DNA of 59,174 nucleotides from Halobacillus salinus (GCF_004684905.1 NZ_SRJC01000009.1:1-59174); one strand, 5' to 3'. Shown: positions 32,901-42,711, numbered from the stretch's first letter. The notes: a model not told the origin generated them from the sequence alone. Numbers and translations are program-made.

Positions 32901-33547
32901 AAGGACTCTAGAACTTCAAGGCGCTTGATTGCACGAGTACGACGCTGACCTTGCGCTGTTTTCAATTCTTCTTTAAGTGTATCAACCTCACCATCGAGGT
33001 CGATATCAAATAGCAACTTACGGATTGCCTCAGCACCCATTGCTGCTTGGAAGCCTTGACCGAATTTCTCACGGTAAGAGCGGTATTCTTTCTCAGAAAG
33101 AAGCTGCTTCTTCTCAAGCGCTGTTTCGCCTGGGTCTGTAACAATGTACGCTGCAAAATAAATGACTTCTTCCAAGGCACGCGGAGACATGTCAAGAACA
33201 AGACCCATACGGCTTGGAATGCCTTTGAAGTACCAGATGTGAGAGACAGGGGCAGCTAGTTCTAAGTGCCCCATACGCTCACGACGGACTTTCGCCTTCG
33301 TTACTTCAACACCACAACGGTCACAAACGACGCCCTTATAACGGACGCGTTTGTATTTACCACAGTGACATTCCCAGTCCTTTTGAGGACCGAAAATACG
33401 TTCACAGAATAAGCCATCTTTTTCTGGTTTAAGAGTACGATAGTTGATCGTTTCCGGCTTTTTGACCTCACCATAAGACCAAGAGCGAATCTTGTCCGGT
33501 GAAGCTAAACCAATTTTCATATACTCAAAATTATTTACATCTAGCAA
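29939..33547 (-). CDS. rpoC: RNA polymerase beta' subunit
   Basis: 1202 residues. N-terminal zinc ribbon (CHCG near residue 60, CDRCG near 75), the invariant catalytic NADFDGDQ near residue 450, the bridge-helix/trigger-loop region ([16 protein letters not shown]) and a second cysteine cluster ([17 protein letters not shown]). The start is TTG at 33547 behind GGGAGG, as in B. subtilis. It lies 76 bases after rpoB. No terminator with a clear T tract follows before the str promoter. Confidence 0.99.
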   Translation of the reverse strand: MLDVNNFEYMKIGLASPDKIRSWSYGEVKKPETINYRTLKPEKDGLFCERIFGPQKDWECHCGKYKRVRYKGVVCDRCGVEVTKAKVRRERMGHLELAAPVSHIWYFKGIPSRMGLVLDMSPRALEEVIYFAAYIVTDPGETALEKKQLLSEKEYRSYREKFGQGFQAAMGAEAIRKLLFDIDLDGEVDTLKEELKTAQGQRRTRAIKRLEVLESFRNSGNDPSWMILDVLPVIPPELRPMVQLDGGRFATSDLNDLYRRVINRNNRLKRLLDLGAPTIIVQNEKRMLQEAVDALIDNGRRGRPVTGPGNRPLKSLSHMLKGKQGRFRQNLLGKRVDYSGRSVIVVGPSLKMYQCGLPKEMALELFKPFVMKELVSRGLAHNIKSAKRKIERVHDEVWDVLEDVIKEHPVLLNRAPTLHRLGIQAFEPTLVEGRAIRLHPLVCTAYNADFDGDQMAVHVPLSSEAQAEARILMLAAQNILNPKDGKPVVTPSQDMVLGNYYLTLERTGAVGEGMSFKDLNEALMAYQNGYVHLHTRVAVQASSLNNETFTEEQKQQLLLTTVGKLIFNEMLPNSFPYINEPTQENLEVKTPDHYFVPNGTNIREEITKREEVSPFKKGILGDIIAEVFKRFSISETSKMLDRMKDLGFAYSTKAGITVGVSDVVVLPEKQEILDEAQTKVDKVLKQFRRGLITDEERYDRVIEIWSTAKDDIQNRLMKSLDPTNPIFMMSDSGARGNASNFTQLAGMRGLMANPAGRIIELPIKSSFREGLTVLEYFISTHGARKGLADTALKTADSGYLTRRLVDVAQDVIVREDDCGTDRGLTVHSITEGSEVIEPLFDRLIGRTAYQKVTHPETGELLASRNEVISEDAARQIVEAGVERVTIRSAFTCNTKHGVCKKCYGRNLATGEEVEVGEAVGIIAAQSIGEPGTQLTMRTFHTGGVAGDDITQGLPRIQEIVEARNPKGQAVITEIDGVVEEVNEVKEKLEIVVQGSVESRSYTAPYGARMKAAIGDKVNAGDPLTEGSIDPKELLTIQGLDGVQEYLLKEVQKVYRMQGVEISDKHVEVMVRQMLRKIRVLDSGDTDVLPGSLLEIHQFKEANQKALMEGGQPAVGRPVILGITKASLETDSFLSAASFQETTRVLTDAAIKGKRDELLGLKENVIIGKLVPAGTGMTRYRKIQAQSEANQTVGEQPEEVTQP

Positions 33548-33623
33548 GGGGCCTACCTCCCTTTCAGTATCCGGGTTTTACCCTAAGCTCCGAACTAAAA
33601 AGATCGTTCGACAGTTCTTTAGA

Positions 33624-36600
33624 TTAGTCGTCTAGGTTCAGATTCTCTGATTCTTTCGTTTGATCTTCTTCGATATCGCGCATTTCGATTTCTTCTTCAT
33701 CGCCAGACAGAATCTTCACGTCCATTCCAAGACTTTGAAGTTCTTTGATAAGAACTTTGAAGGATTCCGGTACGCCTGGCTCAGGGACGTTGTCGCCTTT
33801 AACGATCGCTTCATACGTCTTCACACGACCTACAACGTCATCTGATTTAACCGTAAGAATCTCTTGAAGTGTATAAGCGGCACCATATGCTTCAAGTGCC
33901 CATACCTCCATCTCACCGAAACGCTGTCCACCGAATTGTGCTTTACCACCAAGCGGCTGTTGCGTTACTAGAGAATATGGTCCAGTAGAACGGGCGTGCA
34001 GCTTATCGTCAACCATGTGCGCCAGTTTAATCATATACATGACTCCGACTGATACACGGTTGTCGAACGGCTCGCCTGTACGACCATCGTAAAGAATTGT
34101 CTTCGCATCACGGGCCATGCCTGCTTCTTCTAGTGTCTCCCATACGTCTTCCTCACGAGCTCCATCGAATACTGGTGTCGCTACGCGTTCGCCAAGAAGG
34201 CGGGCAGCCATACCCAAGTGCAATTCGAGCACTTGTCCGATGTTCATACGTGATGGTACACCTAGTGGGTTCAACATGATATCAACAGGTGTTCCGTCTG
34301 GTAAGAATGGCATATCTTCTTCTGGAAGGATCTTCGAGATTACACCTTTGTTACCGTGACGTCCGGCCATCTTATCCCCTTCAGAAATCTTACGCTTCTG
34401 AACGATATAGACGCGGATCAACTGGTTTACTCCCGGTGGTAACTCGTCGCCATCTTCTCTATTGAAAATCTTCACATCAAGGACAATTCCGCCTGCACCG
34501 TGAGGTACTCGCAAGGACGTGTCACGCACTTCACGAGCTTTCTCACCGAAGATGGCGTGTAGTAGACGCTCTTCAGCAGAAAGTTCCGTAACGCCCTTAG
34601 GTGTTACTTTCCCTACTAGAAGGTCGCCATCACTCACTTCAGCACCTACACGGATGATGCCGCGGTCATCAAGGTCGCGTAATGCATCTTCTCCGACGTT
34701 TGGAATGTCTCTAGTGATTTCTTCTGGTCCTAACTTCGTATCACGAGCTTCAGATTCATATTCTTCAATATGAATAGATGTGTACACATCGTCTTTCACA
34801 AGACGTTCGCTCATGATGATCGCATCCTCGTAGTTATAACCATCCCATGTCATGAAGGCAACTAACGGGTTCTGTCCTAGAGCTAGTTCTCCCATATCCA
34901 TAGAAGGACCATCAGCAAGGATTTCACCTTTCGTTACACGGTCGCCTTTTGCTACGATCGGGCGTTGGTTATAGCAGCTTCCTTGGTTGGAACGGATGAA
35001 TTTCTGTAGACGATAACGATCAAGGTCGCCTTCTACTTCGCGTCCGTCTACTTCGGAAATGCGACGTACAAGAACTTCCTTCGCTTCTACACGCTCTACA
35101 ATACCTTCGTGACGGCAAATGACAGCTGCACCTGAGTCTTTACCAGATACATACTCCATACCTGTTCCTACAAGTGGAGCGTCTGGTTTAAGCAAAGGTA
35201 CTGCTTGACGCTGCATGTTCGCACCCATCAGGGAGCGGTTGGAGTCATCGTTTTCCAAGAACGGGATACATGCTGTCGCAGCAGATACAACCTGCTTTGG
35301 TGATACATCCATGTAATCAATGCGTTCACGTGGTACAGCAGTGTTTTCGCCTCGGAAACGTGCGATAACTTCTTCGTCACGGAAGCTTCCGTCTTCCTCA
35401 AGCTTCGCGTTGGCCTGTGCCACAACGTAGTTATCTTCTTCGTCCGCAGTCAAGTAATCAATATACTCCGTAACGTTGTTCGTATCTTGGTCGACACGAC
35501 GGTAAGGTGTTTCGATGAAACCGAACTCATTGACCTTCGCATAAGAAGACAAGGAGTTGATTAGACCGATGTTCGGACCTTCCGGTGTTTCGATCGGACA
35601 CATACGACCATAGTGGGAGTAGTGTACGTCACGAACTTCGAAACCGGCACGCTCACGAGTCAAACCACCTGGTCCAAGGGCAGATAGACGACGTTTATGC
35701 GTCAATTCTGCTAATGGGTTAGTTTGGTCCATGAACTGTGATAATTGAGAGCTTCCGAAGAACTCTTTGATGGAGGCAATCACTGGTCTGATGTTGATCA
35801 GCTGTTGCGGTGTGATCGATGACGTGTCCTGAATAGACATACGTTCACGAACTACACGCTCCATACGAGATAGGCCAATACGGAATTGGTTCTGCAATAG
35901 TTCACCTACTGAACGAAGACGACGGTTACCTAAGTGGTCGATGTCATCTGTTCCGCCTACATTATGCAGCAAGTTAAAGAAGTAGCTGATAGATGATAGG
36001 ATGTCAGCTGGTGTAATGTTCTTCACGTCACGGTCAATGTTTGCATTACCGATAACATTGATAGAACGTTCACCTTCTGGATCTGTAGGATCTACAATTT
36101 TCACAGACTGTACTTGGATATCATCTTCAAGTACACCTTCTACAGGATCTAAAGTTCTTTCGCTAAGCTGATTCTCTTGATCATCGAAATGAGGAATCAA
36201 TTTATTCAGCAAGCGACGATCGATTTTGTCCCCTTTTTCCGCAAGCACTTCACCTGTTTCTTCATCAACAAGTGTTTCTGCAAGCGTCTGGTTGAACAAA
36301 CGATCTTTAATGTTTAGCTTTTTGTTCATCTTATATCGACCAACGCGCGCTAGGTCATAACGCTTCGGATCGAAGAAACGAGATACAAGCAAGCTCTTCG
36401 CGTTTTCTACTGTTGGTGGCTCACCAGGGCGTAGACGCTCATAGATTTCAAGCAAAGCTTTCTCGCTATTTTCAGTGTTGTCTTTCTCTAACGTGTTCTT
36501 CAGGTATTCGTTATCACCGATAAGGTCGATGATTTCTTGGTCTGTACCGAATCCTAGAGCACGTAGTAGAACCGTAATAGGCAACTTACGAGTACGGTCG

Positions 36601-37151
36601 ATACGAACGTGTACTACGTCTTTCGCATCTGTTTCGAATTCCAACCATGCACCACGGTTAGGAATTACCGTTGCTGTATAGCCGCGTTTTCCGTTCTTAT
36701 CAATCTTCTTATTGAAATATACACTTGGAGAGCGAACAAGCTGAGAAACGATAACACGCTCAGCACCATTAATGATAAAGGTACCTGTGTCCGTCATGAG
36801 TGGGAAGTCTCCCATGAAAACTTCTTGCTCTTTCACTTCGCCGGTTTCATTGTTTAATAAACGAACTTTCACACGAAGTGGTGCGTTGTATGTTACATCG
36901 CGATCCTTTGACTCATCTACTGGATACTTTGGCTCGCCAAGGCTGTAGTCTACAAATTCTAGTGATAGGTTACCTGTGAAATCTTCGATAGGAGATATAT
37001 CCTGGAACATTTCCTTCAAACCTTCTTTTAAGAACCAATCGTACGAAGCGGTTTGGATCTCAATAAGGTTTGGTAACTCTAATACCTCACTGATACGTGC
37101 ATAACTTCTGCGCTGGCGGTGTCGTCCATACTGAACTAGTTGACCTGTCAA
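33624..37151 (-). CDS. rpoB: RNA polymerase beta subunit
   Basis: 1175 residues from TTG 37151 ([16 protein letters not shown], the Bacillus start). A GAGGGGTGA ribosome site lies just upstream of this TTG. The GTG three codons earlier overlaps that site. The rifampicin pocket ([16 protein letters not shown], then [14 protein letters not shown]) looks wild type. The C-terminus is a short acidic tail ([19 protein letters not shown]), shorter than in B. subtilis. It is transcribed from its own promoter through a leader with two hairpins. Confidence 0.98.
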   Translation of the reverse strand: MTGQLVQYGRHRQRRSYARISEVLELPNLIEIQTASYDWFLKEGLKEMFQDISPIEDFTGNLSLEFVDYSLGEPKYPVDESKDRDVTYNAPLRVKVRLLNNETGEVKEQEVFMGDFPLMTDTGTFIINGAERVIVSQLVRSPSVYFNKKIDKNGKRGYTATVIPNRGAWLEFETDAKDVVHVRIDRTRKLPITVLLRALGFGTDQEIIDLIGDNEYLKNTLEKDNTENSEKALLEIYERLRPGEPPTVENAKSLLVSRFFDPKRYDLARVGRYKMNKKLNIKDRLFNQTLAETLVDEETGEVLAEKGDKIDRRLLNKLIPHFDDQENQLSERTLDPVEGVLEDDIQVQSVKIVDPTDPEGERSINVIGNANIDRDVKNITPADILSSISYFFNLLHNVGGTDDIDHLGNRRLRSVGELLQNQFRIGLSRMERVVRERMSIQDTSSITPQQLINIRPVIASIKEFFGSSQLSQFMDQTNPLAELTHKRRLSALGPGGLTRERAGFEVRDVHYSHYGRMCPIETPEGPNIGLINSLSSYAKVNEFGFIETPYRRVDQDTNNVTEYIDYLTADEEDNYVVAQANAKLEEDGSFRDEEVIARFRGENTAVPRERIDYMDVSPKQVVSAATACIPFLENDDSNRSLMGANMQRQAVPLLKPDAPLVGTGMEYVSGKDSGAAVICRHEGIVERVEAKEVLVRRISEVDGREVEGDLDRYRLQKFIRSNQGSCYNQRPIVAKGDRVTKGEILADGPSMDMGELALGQNPLVAFMTWDGYNYEDAIIMSERLVKDDVYTSIHIEEYESEARDTKLGPEEITRDIPNVGEDALRDLDDRGIIRVGAEVSDGDLLVGKVTPKGVTELSAEERLLHAIFGEKAREVRDTSLRVPHGAGGIVLDVKIFNREDGDELPPGVNQLIRVYIVQKRKISEGDKMAGRHGNKGVISKILPEEDMPFLPDGTPVDIMLNPLGVPSRMNIGQVLELHLGMAARLLGERVATPVFDGAREEDVWETLEEAGMARDAKTILYDGRTGEPFDNRVSVGVMYMIKLAHMVDDKLHARSTGPYSLVTQQPLGGKAQFGGQRFGEMEVWALEAYGAAYTLQEILTVKSDDVVGRVKTYEAIVKGDNVPEPGVPESFKVLIKELQSLGMDVKILSGDEEEIEMRDIEEDQTKESENLNLDD

Positions 37152-37435
37152 CTGATTCACCCCTCAAATCAAGCATTTTAATAACGTAAAAAGGTTCGGC
37201 AAACATGCCGAACAGGCTTGCGGTTGATCTTGCCACAAGCACTATTTAAACATTCGCCTTATAGCAAATGGTGATTCTTCATTTCTCTCTAACGTTAGAC
37301 AAAAAAGAAAAAGGGTTTTCATCAACAAAAACCTCATTTACTTTACGTGTTCGGTTTTTCACCATGCTAACCATCTATCAACTTTTTTATACATTGTTCA
37401 AAAAAAGACTTGACAGACTACGGTCGTATTGGCAT
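37152..37435 (-). promoter_or_regulatory. rpoB leader region
   Basis: About 280 untranslated bases lie between the predicted start site and rpoB. From the 5' end they hold GTATTGG/CCAATAC at the very start (37429-37448), an A/T-rich middle, GCTTGTGG/CCGCAAGC (37216-37240) and a terminator-like hairpin (37186-37213). I see no small reading frame with a good ribosome site. Confidence 0.6.
37186..37213 (-). terminator. attenuator-like terminator in the rpoB leader
   Basis: GTTCGGCA and TGCCGAAC form a perfect 8-bp stem with a four-base loop followed by CTTTTT on the minus strand, 35 bases before the rpoB start. A second stem, GCTTGTGG/CCGCAAGC, lies just upstream (37216-37240). A terminator inside the leader implies partial termination or regulated read-through into rpoBC. 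Confidence 0.65.
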
Positions 37436-37441
37436 TTTCCA

Positions 37442-37470
37442 ATACTAGCACAATTCATAGAAGTAGTCAA
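37442..37470 (-). promoter_or_regulatory. rpoBC promoter
   Basis: TTGACT (37465-37470), 17 bases, then an extended -10 TGCTAGTAT (37442-37447 for the hexamer) on the minus strand. The -35 overlaps the stop codon of the methyltransferase gene. Confidence 0.65.
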
Positions 37471-38069
37471 ACCTTTACACTCTTTAAAATATAGTAGCCT
37501 TTTTGTTTAATAACTACTTCAACATTCCCAAATAACTCTTCCATCTTCTTCTTAGCGGAAGGGGCACCCTGTTTCTTTTGGATTACAACCCATAACTCTC
37601 CTTTTTGATGGAGAACTTGTTCTGATTCCTCAAACATGGCATGTACTACACTTTTGCCAGCTCGGATTGGGGGATTCGTTAAAATCGCCGCAAACTTCTT
37701 ATCGCTGACTGATTGTAGACGGTCGCTTTCAAGAATGCTTACATTTTCAATATGATTCTGTTCTGCATTTTTCTTTGCCAATTCTAACGCTCTTTCGTTC
37801 ACATCAACCATTACTAGCTGACGATCCGGAAAAGCTTTTGCCAACGATAACCCGACTGGGCCGTAGCCACAACCTAGGTCTAGTACATCTCCCTGAACAT
37901 CAGGAACAGTGAATGAATCGATTAACAGACGAGAGCCGAAATCTACTTCTTTCTTCGAAAATACAGCATTGTCCGTCGTAAACGTGAATGGATACCCTCT
38001 CAAATGGAAGGACCAAGACTTTTCTTCACTTTTGGTTGTTGTTTTTTTAGAGTAGTAATGCTCTGACAC
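37467..38069 (-). CDS. ybxB: RsmC-like class I methyltransferase YbxB
   Basis: 200 residues. SAM-binding motif I is LDLGCGYGPVGL, the acidic motif II MVDVNERA, and motif IV NPPI in TNPPIRAGK, typical of N2-guanine methyltransferases such as RsmC. The rRNA target has not been inferred here. The open frame begins at GTG 38078. GTG 38069 is preferred because it gives the conserved start MSEHYYSKK and AGAAGGTG lies nine bases upstream. It sits between rplL and rpoB, as in B. subtilis. Confidence 0.9.
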   Translation of the reverse strand: MSEHYYSKKTTTKSEEKSWSFHLRGYPFTFTTDNAVFSKKEVDFGSRLLIDSFTVPDVQGDVLDLGCGYGPVGLSLAKAFPDRQLVMVDVNERALELAKKNAEQNHIENVSILESDRLQSVSDKKFAAILTNPPIRAGKSVVHAMFEESEQVLHQKGELWVVIQKKQGAPSAKKKMEELFGNVEVVIKQKGYYILKSVKV

Positions 38070-38157
38070 CTTACGCACACCTTCTTTTCATGCGCCTCGT
38101 TATCATTGTGAATTTCTTTCCTTATAGGAGATGACTATGAGAGAGGCTATATAGTAG

Positions 38158-38193
38158 AAGAAAAAGAAAGCCCGCCGATAATCAGCGAGCTTT
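38158..38193 (-). terminator. rplJL terminator
   Basis: AAAGCTCGC and GCGGGCTTT (one T-G pair) form a 9-bp stem with a nine-base loop, then CTTTTTCTTC on the minus strand, 19 bases after the rplL stop. Confidence 0.8.
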
Positions 38194-38211
38194 ACTTTCA
38201 AGGTTCAATAA

Positions 38212-38577
38212 TTACTTAAGTTCTACTGTAGCGCCAGCTTCTTCAAGCTGAGACTTAAGTTCTTCTGCATCTTCTTTAGAAAGACCTTCTTTAACAGCTT
38301 TAGGAGCGTTGTCAACAACTTCCTTCGCTTCTTTAAGGCCAAGACCAGTTGCTTCACGTACTGCTTTAACAACTTTGATCTTAGAAGAACCAGCAGATTC
38401 AAGTACTACGTCGAATTCAGTTTGCTCAGCTTCAGCTTCGCCGCCTGCAGCTGCACCACCGACTGCAACTGGAGCTGCAGCAGATACACCAAATTCTTCT
38501 TCAATTGCTTTTACTAGATCGTTAAGTTCAAGAACAGACATTTCTTTGATCGCTTCAATGATTTGTTCGTTAGACAT
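38212..38577 (-). CDS. rplL: 50S ribosomal protein L7/L12
   Basis: 121 residues. An N-terminal dimerisation helix ([20 protein letters not shown]), an Ala/Gly hinge ([18 protein letters not shown]) and the C-terminal factor-binding domain with [22 protein letters not shown]. Multiple copies bind L10 and recruit elongation factors. AAGGAGGAA precedes the ATG. It ends with a terminator. Confidence 0.99.
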   Translation of the reverse strand: MSNEQIIEAIKEMSVLELNDLVKAIEEEFGVSAAAPVAVGGAAAGGEAEAEQTEFDVVLESAGSSKIKVVKAVREATGLGLKEAKEVVDNAPKAVKEGLSKEDAEELKSQLEEAGATVELK

Positions 38578-38630
38578 GAAAAATTTCCTCCTTATTGGTT
38601 TTAATAAAATTGTTTGAGACGAGTGCTAGC

Positions 38631-39131
38631 TTACGCACTTTCTTCTTCTTTTTGGTCCGCAATAGCTTGTGTAGCGTATGCGAAGTTTCTGATCGGTGCT
38701 TGTAGTACGCTTAGGAACATAGATACAAGACCTTCGTAGTTTGGAAGTTCTGCGAGCTCTTTGATTTGATCAAGAGAAGCTACTTGACCTTCTACTACGC
38801 CACCTTTGATTTCAAGGTTTTCGTGATCTTTAGCAAAGTTGTTAAGAACTTTCGCTGGTGCAACAGCGTCGTCTTCATGGAACGCTAGTGCAGTTGGACC
38901 TACAAGAACGTCGTTAAGCTCAGAAAGCTCAACTTCTTCAACAGCGCGGCGAGTCATTGTGTTTTTGTACACTTTGAAATCGACGCCAGCTTCACGAAGT
39001 TGTGAACGAAGCTCTGTAACTTCTGCAACGTCAAGACCGCGGTAATCTACTAGTACAGCAGATTTACTATTACGGAACTTGTCAGCTAGTTCAGCTACAA
39101 CTTGCTTTTTCTGTTCGATAATGTTGCTCAT
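38631..39131 (-). CDS. rplJ: 50S ribosomal protein L10
   Basis: 166 residues ([40 protein letters not shown]), the stalk base that carries L7/L12 dimers. The L10-L12 complex is known to bind its own leader in Bacillus, and the leader is visible upstream. AGGAGGTGG precedes the ATG. Confidence 0.98.
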   Translation of the reverse strand: MSNIIEQKKQVVAELADKFRNSKSAVLVDYRGLDVAEVTELRSQLREAGVDFKVYKNTMTRRAVEEVELSELNDVLVGPTALAFHEDDAVAPAKVLNNFAKDHENLEIKGGVVEGQVASLDQIKELAELPNYEGLVSMFLSVLQAPIRNFAYATQAIADQKEEESA

Positions 39132-39176
39132 CGTTCCACCTCCTATTGACTTATCATCATACCGTTTGAAGGCTTA

Positions 39177-39322
39177 ATAAAAGGACCCCCATGTAGACAT
39201 GGAGGCCCGTATGAACAGTTCAGGGCTTTACGCGCTGTCCTGTATATTCACACACCTCGGCAGGAAGATTAAGTGGTTAACCACACCTACTGTCTACGGT
39301 ATAACGTATTCATTTATACAAC
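39177..39322 (-). ncRNA. L10 leader with attenuator
   Basis: The leader contains a terminator hairpin (GGgCCTCCATGT/ACATGGgGGTCC followed by TTTTATT, 39177-39210). Upstream, GTAGACA (39291-39297) is the exact complement of TGTCTAC in that hairpin (39193-39199), so two folds compete. Conserved elements such as GTGGTTAACCAC fit the Firmicutes L10 leader, by which the L10-L12 complex represses rplJL. Confidence 0.82.
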
Positions 39323-39329
39323 GTTTCTA

Positions 39330-39358
39330 ATTATAATCAACTAGAAACGGAAAGTCAA
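39330..39358 (-). promoter_or_regulatory. rplJL promoter
   Basis: TTGACT (39353-39358), 17 bases and a perfect TATAAT (39330-39335) on the minus strand, placed directly after the rplA stop. One of the strongest promoters in the window. Confidence 0.85.
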
Positions 39359-39369
39359 CAATAAATTAA

Positions 39370-40065
39370 TTACTTAGTGTAATTGGAAACGTCAACTTTG
39401 ATTCCAGGTCCCATTGTAGAAGAAACCGCAGCGTTACGCACGTAAGTTCCTTTAGAAGCTTGTGGCTTCGCTTTTACAAGAGCATCTGTGATTGCTTCGA
39501 AGTTTTCGATAAGTTTTTCTTGATCGAAAGAAGCCTTACCGATTGGAACGTGAATGTTAGCTGCTTTATCAACGCGGTATTCAACTTTACCAGCTTTGAT
39601 TTCGTTAACAGCTTTTTCAACTTCGAACGTTACCGTACCAGTTTTAGGGTTCGGCATAAGTCCTTTTGGTCCCAATACGCGACCTAGCTTACCAACTTCA
39701 GCCATCATGTCTGGAGTTGCAACTACTACGTCAAAATCGAACCAACCTTGGTTGATTTGATTGATTAGGTCTTGTTCACCTACGTAGTCTGCACCAGCAG
39801 CTTCTGCTTCTTTCGCTTTATCACCTTTAGCGAAAACAAGCACACGCTGAGATTTACCTGTACCGTGTGGAAGAACCATCGCACCGCGGATTTGTTGGTC
39901 CGCTTTCTTAGGATCTACCCCAAGACGGAATGCTGCTTCAACAGTTTCATCAAAGTTTGCTTTTGCTGTTTCTTTTACAAGTCCAATTGCTTCTTGGACG
40001 TCATAAGCTTTTGTACGATCAACAAGCTTTAGAAGCTCTTGTTGTTTTTTCGTTTTCTTAGCCAT
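39370..40065 (-). CDS. rplA: 50S ribosomal protein L1
   Basis: 231 residues. Two-domain L1 with [16 protein letters not shown] and the signature [15 protein letters not shown]. It forms the mobile L1 stalk and is a translational repressor of its own operon in many bacteria. GAGGAGGAA precedes the ATG. An L1-target-like hairpin lies immediately upstream, and a second one lies before rplK. Confidence 0.98.
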   Translation of the reverse strand: MAKKTKKQQELLKLVDRTKAYDVQEAIGLVKETAKANFDETVEAAFRLGVDPKKADQQIRGAMVLPHGTGKSQRVLVFAKGDKAKEAEAAGADYVGEQDLINQINQGWFDFDVVVATPDMMAEVGKLGRVLGPKGLMPNPKTGTVTFEVEKAVNEIKAGKVEYRVDKAANIHVPIGKASFDQEKLIENFEAITDALVKAKPQASKGTYVRNAAVSSTMGPGIKVDVSNYTK

Positions 40066-40083
40066 TTCAATTTCCTCCTCGTT

Positions 40084-40182
40084 GTGGTTTTAACGGATTG
40101 TCCTCCCACGAATAAAGGTTGCGAAAAGGGACAAAACCTCCAATTCCGCAACCTTTTCCTATCTTCACATGACGCTGTGGGA
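40084..40182 (-). promoter_or_regulatory. L1-target-like leader between rplK and rplA
   Basis: At 40084-40109 the minus strand reads GTGG-GA-GGA-CAA-TCC-loop-CCAC, the architecture of the L1 site in 23S rRNA helices 77-78: two short stems around an asymmetric internal loop. Upstream, AAAGGTTGCG/CGCAACCTTT (40114-40156) is a 10-bp hairpin. A CCCAC directly after the rplK stop could pair with GTGGG of the L1 motif, giving an alternative fold. Confidence 0.6.
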
Positions 40183-40608
40183 TTAGTCTTCGATCGTGAT
40201 ACCCATGCTGCGCGCTGTACCTTCAACCATGCGCATTGCAGCTTCAACGTCAGCAGCGTTCAAGTCAGGCATTTTCGTTTCTGCGATTTCGCGTACTTGG
40301 TCGCGTTTAACAGAAGCTACTTTGTTACGGTTTGGTTCACCAGAACCTGACTCAACTCCAGCAGCTTTCTTAAGAAGAACAGCAGCAGGTGGAGTTTTCG
40401 TTACGAATGTAAATGAACGGTCTTCAAATACCGTAATTTCAACTGGGATAATCATACCCGCTTGATCTTGCGTACGAGCGTTGAATTCCTTACAGAATCC
40501 CATGATGTTAATACCAGCTTGACCTAGTGCAGGACCTACTGGTGGAGCTGGGTTAGCTTTCCCTGCAGGAATCTGTAGTTTTACAACATTAATAACTTTT
40601 TTAGCCAC
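40183..40608 (-). CDS. rplK: 50S ribosomal protein L11
   Basis: 141 residues from GTG 40608 ([30 protein letters not shown]), behind AGGAGGTG. The frame is open 18 codons further, but that part is the L1-target-like leader. L11 organises the GTPase centre and is needed for RelA-type stringent activation. The C-terminal RNA-binding domain ends [15 protein letters not shown]. Confidence 0.98.
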   Translation of the reverse strand: MAKKVINVVKLQIPAGKANPAPPVGPALGQAGINIMGFCKEFNARTQDQAGMIIPVEITVFEDRSFTFVTKTPPAAVLLKKAAGVESGSGEPNRNKVASVKRDQVREIAETKMPDLNAADVEAAMRMVEGTARSMGITIED

Positions 40609-40635
40609 GAGACACACCTCCTTAAAGTCCGTGAT

Positions 40636-40662
40636 GTGGTAATAGGGATTTGCCCCTCCCAC
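40636..40662 (-). promoter_or_regulatory. L1-target-like motif before rplK
   Basis: The minus strand reads GTGG-GA-GGGG-CAAA-TCCC-TATTA-CCAC, 27 bases before the rplK start: a lower GTGG/CCAC stem, an asymmetric internal loop and an upper GGGG/TCCC stem. This is the layout of the E. coli L11-leader site bound by L1. Confidence 0.65.
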
Positions 40663-40715
40663 TCTTTGCGATATGCATTAACGCCTCTTATTCGAGGCAC
40701 ATAAAGAACATAAGA

Positions 40716-40744
40716 ATTTTAGCATTTATTTGCGTTCAACGCAA
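40716..40744 (-). promoter_or_regulatory. rplKA promoter
   Basis: Extended -10 TGCTAAAAT (hexamer 40716-40721) with TTGCGT as -35 (40739-40744) after 17 bases. The -35 is half of a small palindrome, TTGCGT-TGA-ACGCAA. A GCCTC/GAGGC hairpin (40683-40698) follows in the leader. Confidence 0.6.
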
Positions 40745-40777
40745 GGGGGAAGGATTTATTTTTTTCGAGTGATAGGA

Positions 40778-41317
40778 TTAGCCTAGCTTCTCGATTTGAG
40801 AGAAGTCCAGTTCTACCGGAGTCTCTCTTCCGAACATATTCACGTGAACTTTGACTTTCTGCTTGTCCAAGTCAATATATTCAATGGTACCTGTGAAGTT
40901 CGCGAAAGGTCCATCTGTCACTTTAACACTTTCCTTCACTTCGAAGTCAACCTCTGTTTTCGGCTGTTCTTTCATACCCATTCGCTTAAGGACCGTTTCC
41001 GCTTCTTCTGGAAGGAGAGGGATCGGTTTCGAACCAGAACCAGTAGAACCTACGAATCCTGTCACCCCTGGGGTGTTACGTACGACATACCAAGAGTCAT
41101 CTGTCATGACCATTTCCGCCAGTACATAACCAGGGAATACTTTCTTTTTCGCGACTTTGCGCTTTCCGTTCTTAATTTCTGTTTCTTCATCTTCCGGGAC
41201 AAGAACACGGAAAATCTTATCTTCCATGCCCATTGATTCAACGCGTTTCTCAAGGTTCGTTTTCACTTTGTTTTCATAACCTGAATAGGTGTGAACCACA
41301 TACCATCTTTTTTCCAT
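40778..41317 (-). CDS. nusG: transcription termination/antitermination factor NusG
   Basis: 179 residues from ATG 41317 (MEKRWYVVHTYSGYENKVK). The NGN domain contains FPGYVLAEMVMTDDSWYVVRNTPGV. The C-terminal KOW domain contains VKVTDGPFANFTGTIE. NusG stimulates pausing and links transcription to Rho or the ribosome. Ribosome-site spacing is poor: GGGAAGGG lies 17-20 bases before this ATG and somewhat closer to a GTG two codons upstream (41323), so the true start is uncertain by two residues. Confidence 0.96.
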   Translation of the reverse strand: MEKRWYVVHTYSGYENKVKTNLEKRVESMGMEDKIFRVLVPEDEETEIKNGKRKVAKKKVFPGYVLAEMVMTDDSWYVVRNTPGVTGFVGSTGSGSKPIPLLPEEAETVLKRMGMKEQPKTEVDFEVKESVKVTDGPFANFTGTIEYIDLDKQKVKVHVNMFGRETPVELDFSQIEKLG

Positions 41318-41468
41318 TCGCACAGGACAGTATCTGCCCTTCCCTCCCTTATTTCATAATTAAATATAAGATAACAAACTGATTAGAGACGACCCTACCA
41401 GTTATACTCTCAAATCATAATGAGAGGCACTCTGCAAGAGCCCCTAGCCGCTTCTTGGATTCCTCATC

Positions 41469-41496
41469 AATAGATAAATCCATTCAAATCGGTCAA
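41469..41496 (-). promoter_or_regulatory. candidate nusG promoter
   Basis: TTGACC (41491-41496) and TCTATT (41469-41474), 16 bases apart on the minus strand, placed just downstream of the secE terminator. It would give a leader of about 145 bases containing CTCTCA/TGAGAG (41407-41426) and AGGGGC/GCCTCT hairpins. Confidence 0.45.
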
Positions 41497-41516
41497 CTTT
41501 ATATCTTTTTAACCAA

Positions 41517-41545
41517 TGAAAAAACCCGCTAAACGGGTTTTTGTT
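41517..41545 (-). terminator. terminator between secE and nusG
   Basis: AAAACCCG and CGGGTTTT pair around a five-base loop and continue with TTCATT on the minus strand, about 45 bases after the secE stop. Confidence 0.82.
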
Positions 41546-41587
41546 AAGTCTATCTTCTATTATAGCATAAAACGAATACTACTATTC

Positions 41588-41758
41588 TTAAGAAATTAGT
41601 TCAAGTATCTGAGAAATGCCAAGGTCAACAATTGCAAAGAAAACAGCCACAAATGCAACCGTAGCAAGAACGGTAATCGTGTAACGAGTCAGTTCCTGCC
41701 GTTTCGGCCAGCTTACTTTCTTCATTTCTCGAGAAACGTTTTGAAAGAACTTAAACAT
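41588..41758 (-). CDS. secE: preprotein translocase subunit SecE
   Basis: 56 residues reading MFKFFQNVSREMKKVSWPKR, then one membrane helix (about 28-48) and a short tail ending LELIS. The VSWPKRQEL segment is the SecE signature of the short single-span Gram-positive form. It clamps SecY. GGGGG lies nine bases before the ATG. It stands between rpmG and a terminator, so nusG may be transcribed separately. Confidence 0.95.
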   Translation of the reverse strand: MFKFFQNVSREMKKVSWPKRQELTRYTITVLATVAFVAVFFAIVDLGISQILELIS

Positions 41759-41791
41759 TTTCGCATACCCCCAGTATTACGTCTTGATCGT

Positions 41792-41941
41792 TTATTTCGT
41801 CTCACGGTGCAGGGTATGTTTCCCGCAACGCTTGCAAAACTTTCGAACCTCTAGACGTTCGGATTGATTCGCACGGTTTTTATATGAACTGTAATTGCGA
41901 CTTTGACATTCCGTACAGGCTAAAACTACTTTATTCCGCAT
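41792..41941 (-). CDS. rpmG: 50S ribosomal protein L33, zinc-binding form
   Basis: 49 residues beginning [17 protein letters not shown], with two CxxC pairs (CTEC and CKRC), the zinc-containing type. GAGGGGATAAGT precedes ATG 41941. The frame is open 19 codons upstream without a ribosome site. This copy beside secE corresponds to the rpmGB position in B. subtilis. Confidence 0.96.
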   Translation of the reverse strand: MRNKVVLACTECQSRNYSSYKNRANQSERLEVRKFCKRCGKHTLHRETK

Positions 41942-42016
41942 ACTTATCCCCTCATTCTCGAGGTTTTCACACTTCGTATAATGTAGCATGCTTGACAAAG
42001 CCTGTCAATCTCACAT

Positions 42017-42673
42017 CTAGAGGGTGATTTCACTCACTTCTAAATACTTCTCAAGTTTCCGCTTCACGCGTTGCAGGGCGTTATCGATCGACTTCACATG
42101 ACGGTTCAACTCTTCTGAGATTTCCTGATACGAACGCCCGTCCAAATATAGAGCGAGCACCTTCTTCTCCAAATCACTTAAGAGTTCAGAAATCTTCTCT
42201 TCCATGTCAAAGAACTTCTCTTTGTTCACAATCAGTTCCTGCGGATCGATAGCTTTCGACCCGGCAATGACGTCTAACAATGTGCGGTCTGATTCTTCGT
42301 CGTAAATCGGCTTGTCTAATGATACGTAGGAGTTCAACGGGATGTGCTTTTGTCTAGTGGCAGTTTTAATAGCGGTAATAATTTGACGGGTAACGCATAA
42401 TTCTGCGAATGCTTTGAAGGAAGATAGCTTTCCTTCTTTGTAATCTCGAATCGCTTTGTAAAGACCAATCATACCTTCTTGTACAATATCTTCTCGATCT
42501 GCACCAATAAGAAAGTAAGTCCGGGCTTTCGCACGAACAAAATTCTTGTACTTATTGATTAAATAATCGAGCGCTTGGACCTGACCTTGATTAATCCGTT
42601 CGATAATTGCTTCATCATCAAGCTTACTCAAATCCACTTCACTGATGTCTGTCTTCGTTTGAATGATGCTCAC
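42017..42673 (-). CDS. sigH: RNA polymerase sigma-H factor
   Basis: 218 residues of the sigma-70 family. Region 2 includes ADREDIVQEGMIGLYKAIRDYK, and region 4 ends with SYQEISEELNRHVKSIDNALQRVKRKLEKYLE. Sigma-H drives early sporulation and competence genes. The start is GTG at 42673 with GGGGGG seven bases upstream, and a promoter is present in the short gap before it. Confidence 0.97.
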   Translation of the reverse strand: MSIIQTKTDISEVDLSKLDDEAIIERINQGQVQALDYLINKYKNFVRAKARTYFLIGADREDIVQEGMIGLYKAIRDYKEGKLSSFKAFAELCVTRQIITAIKTATRQKHIPLNSYVSLDKPIYDEESDRTLLDVIAGSKAIDPQELIVNKEKFFDMEEKISELLSDLEKKVLALYLDGRSYQEISEELNRHVKSIDNALQRVKRKLEKYLEVSEITL

Positions 42674-42711
42674 ACAGGATCCCCCCGACCGTGCTACCTC
42701 AATATAGCAAT

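Noticed and set aside
33624-37151. Rifampicin resistance substitutions
   Set aside because: The pocket segment with [23 protein letters not shown] looks wild type. The rpsL lysines also look wild type for streptomycin.
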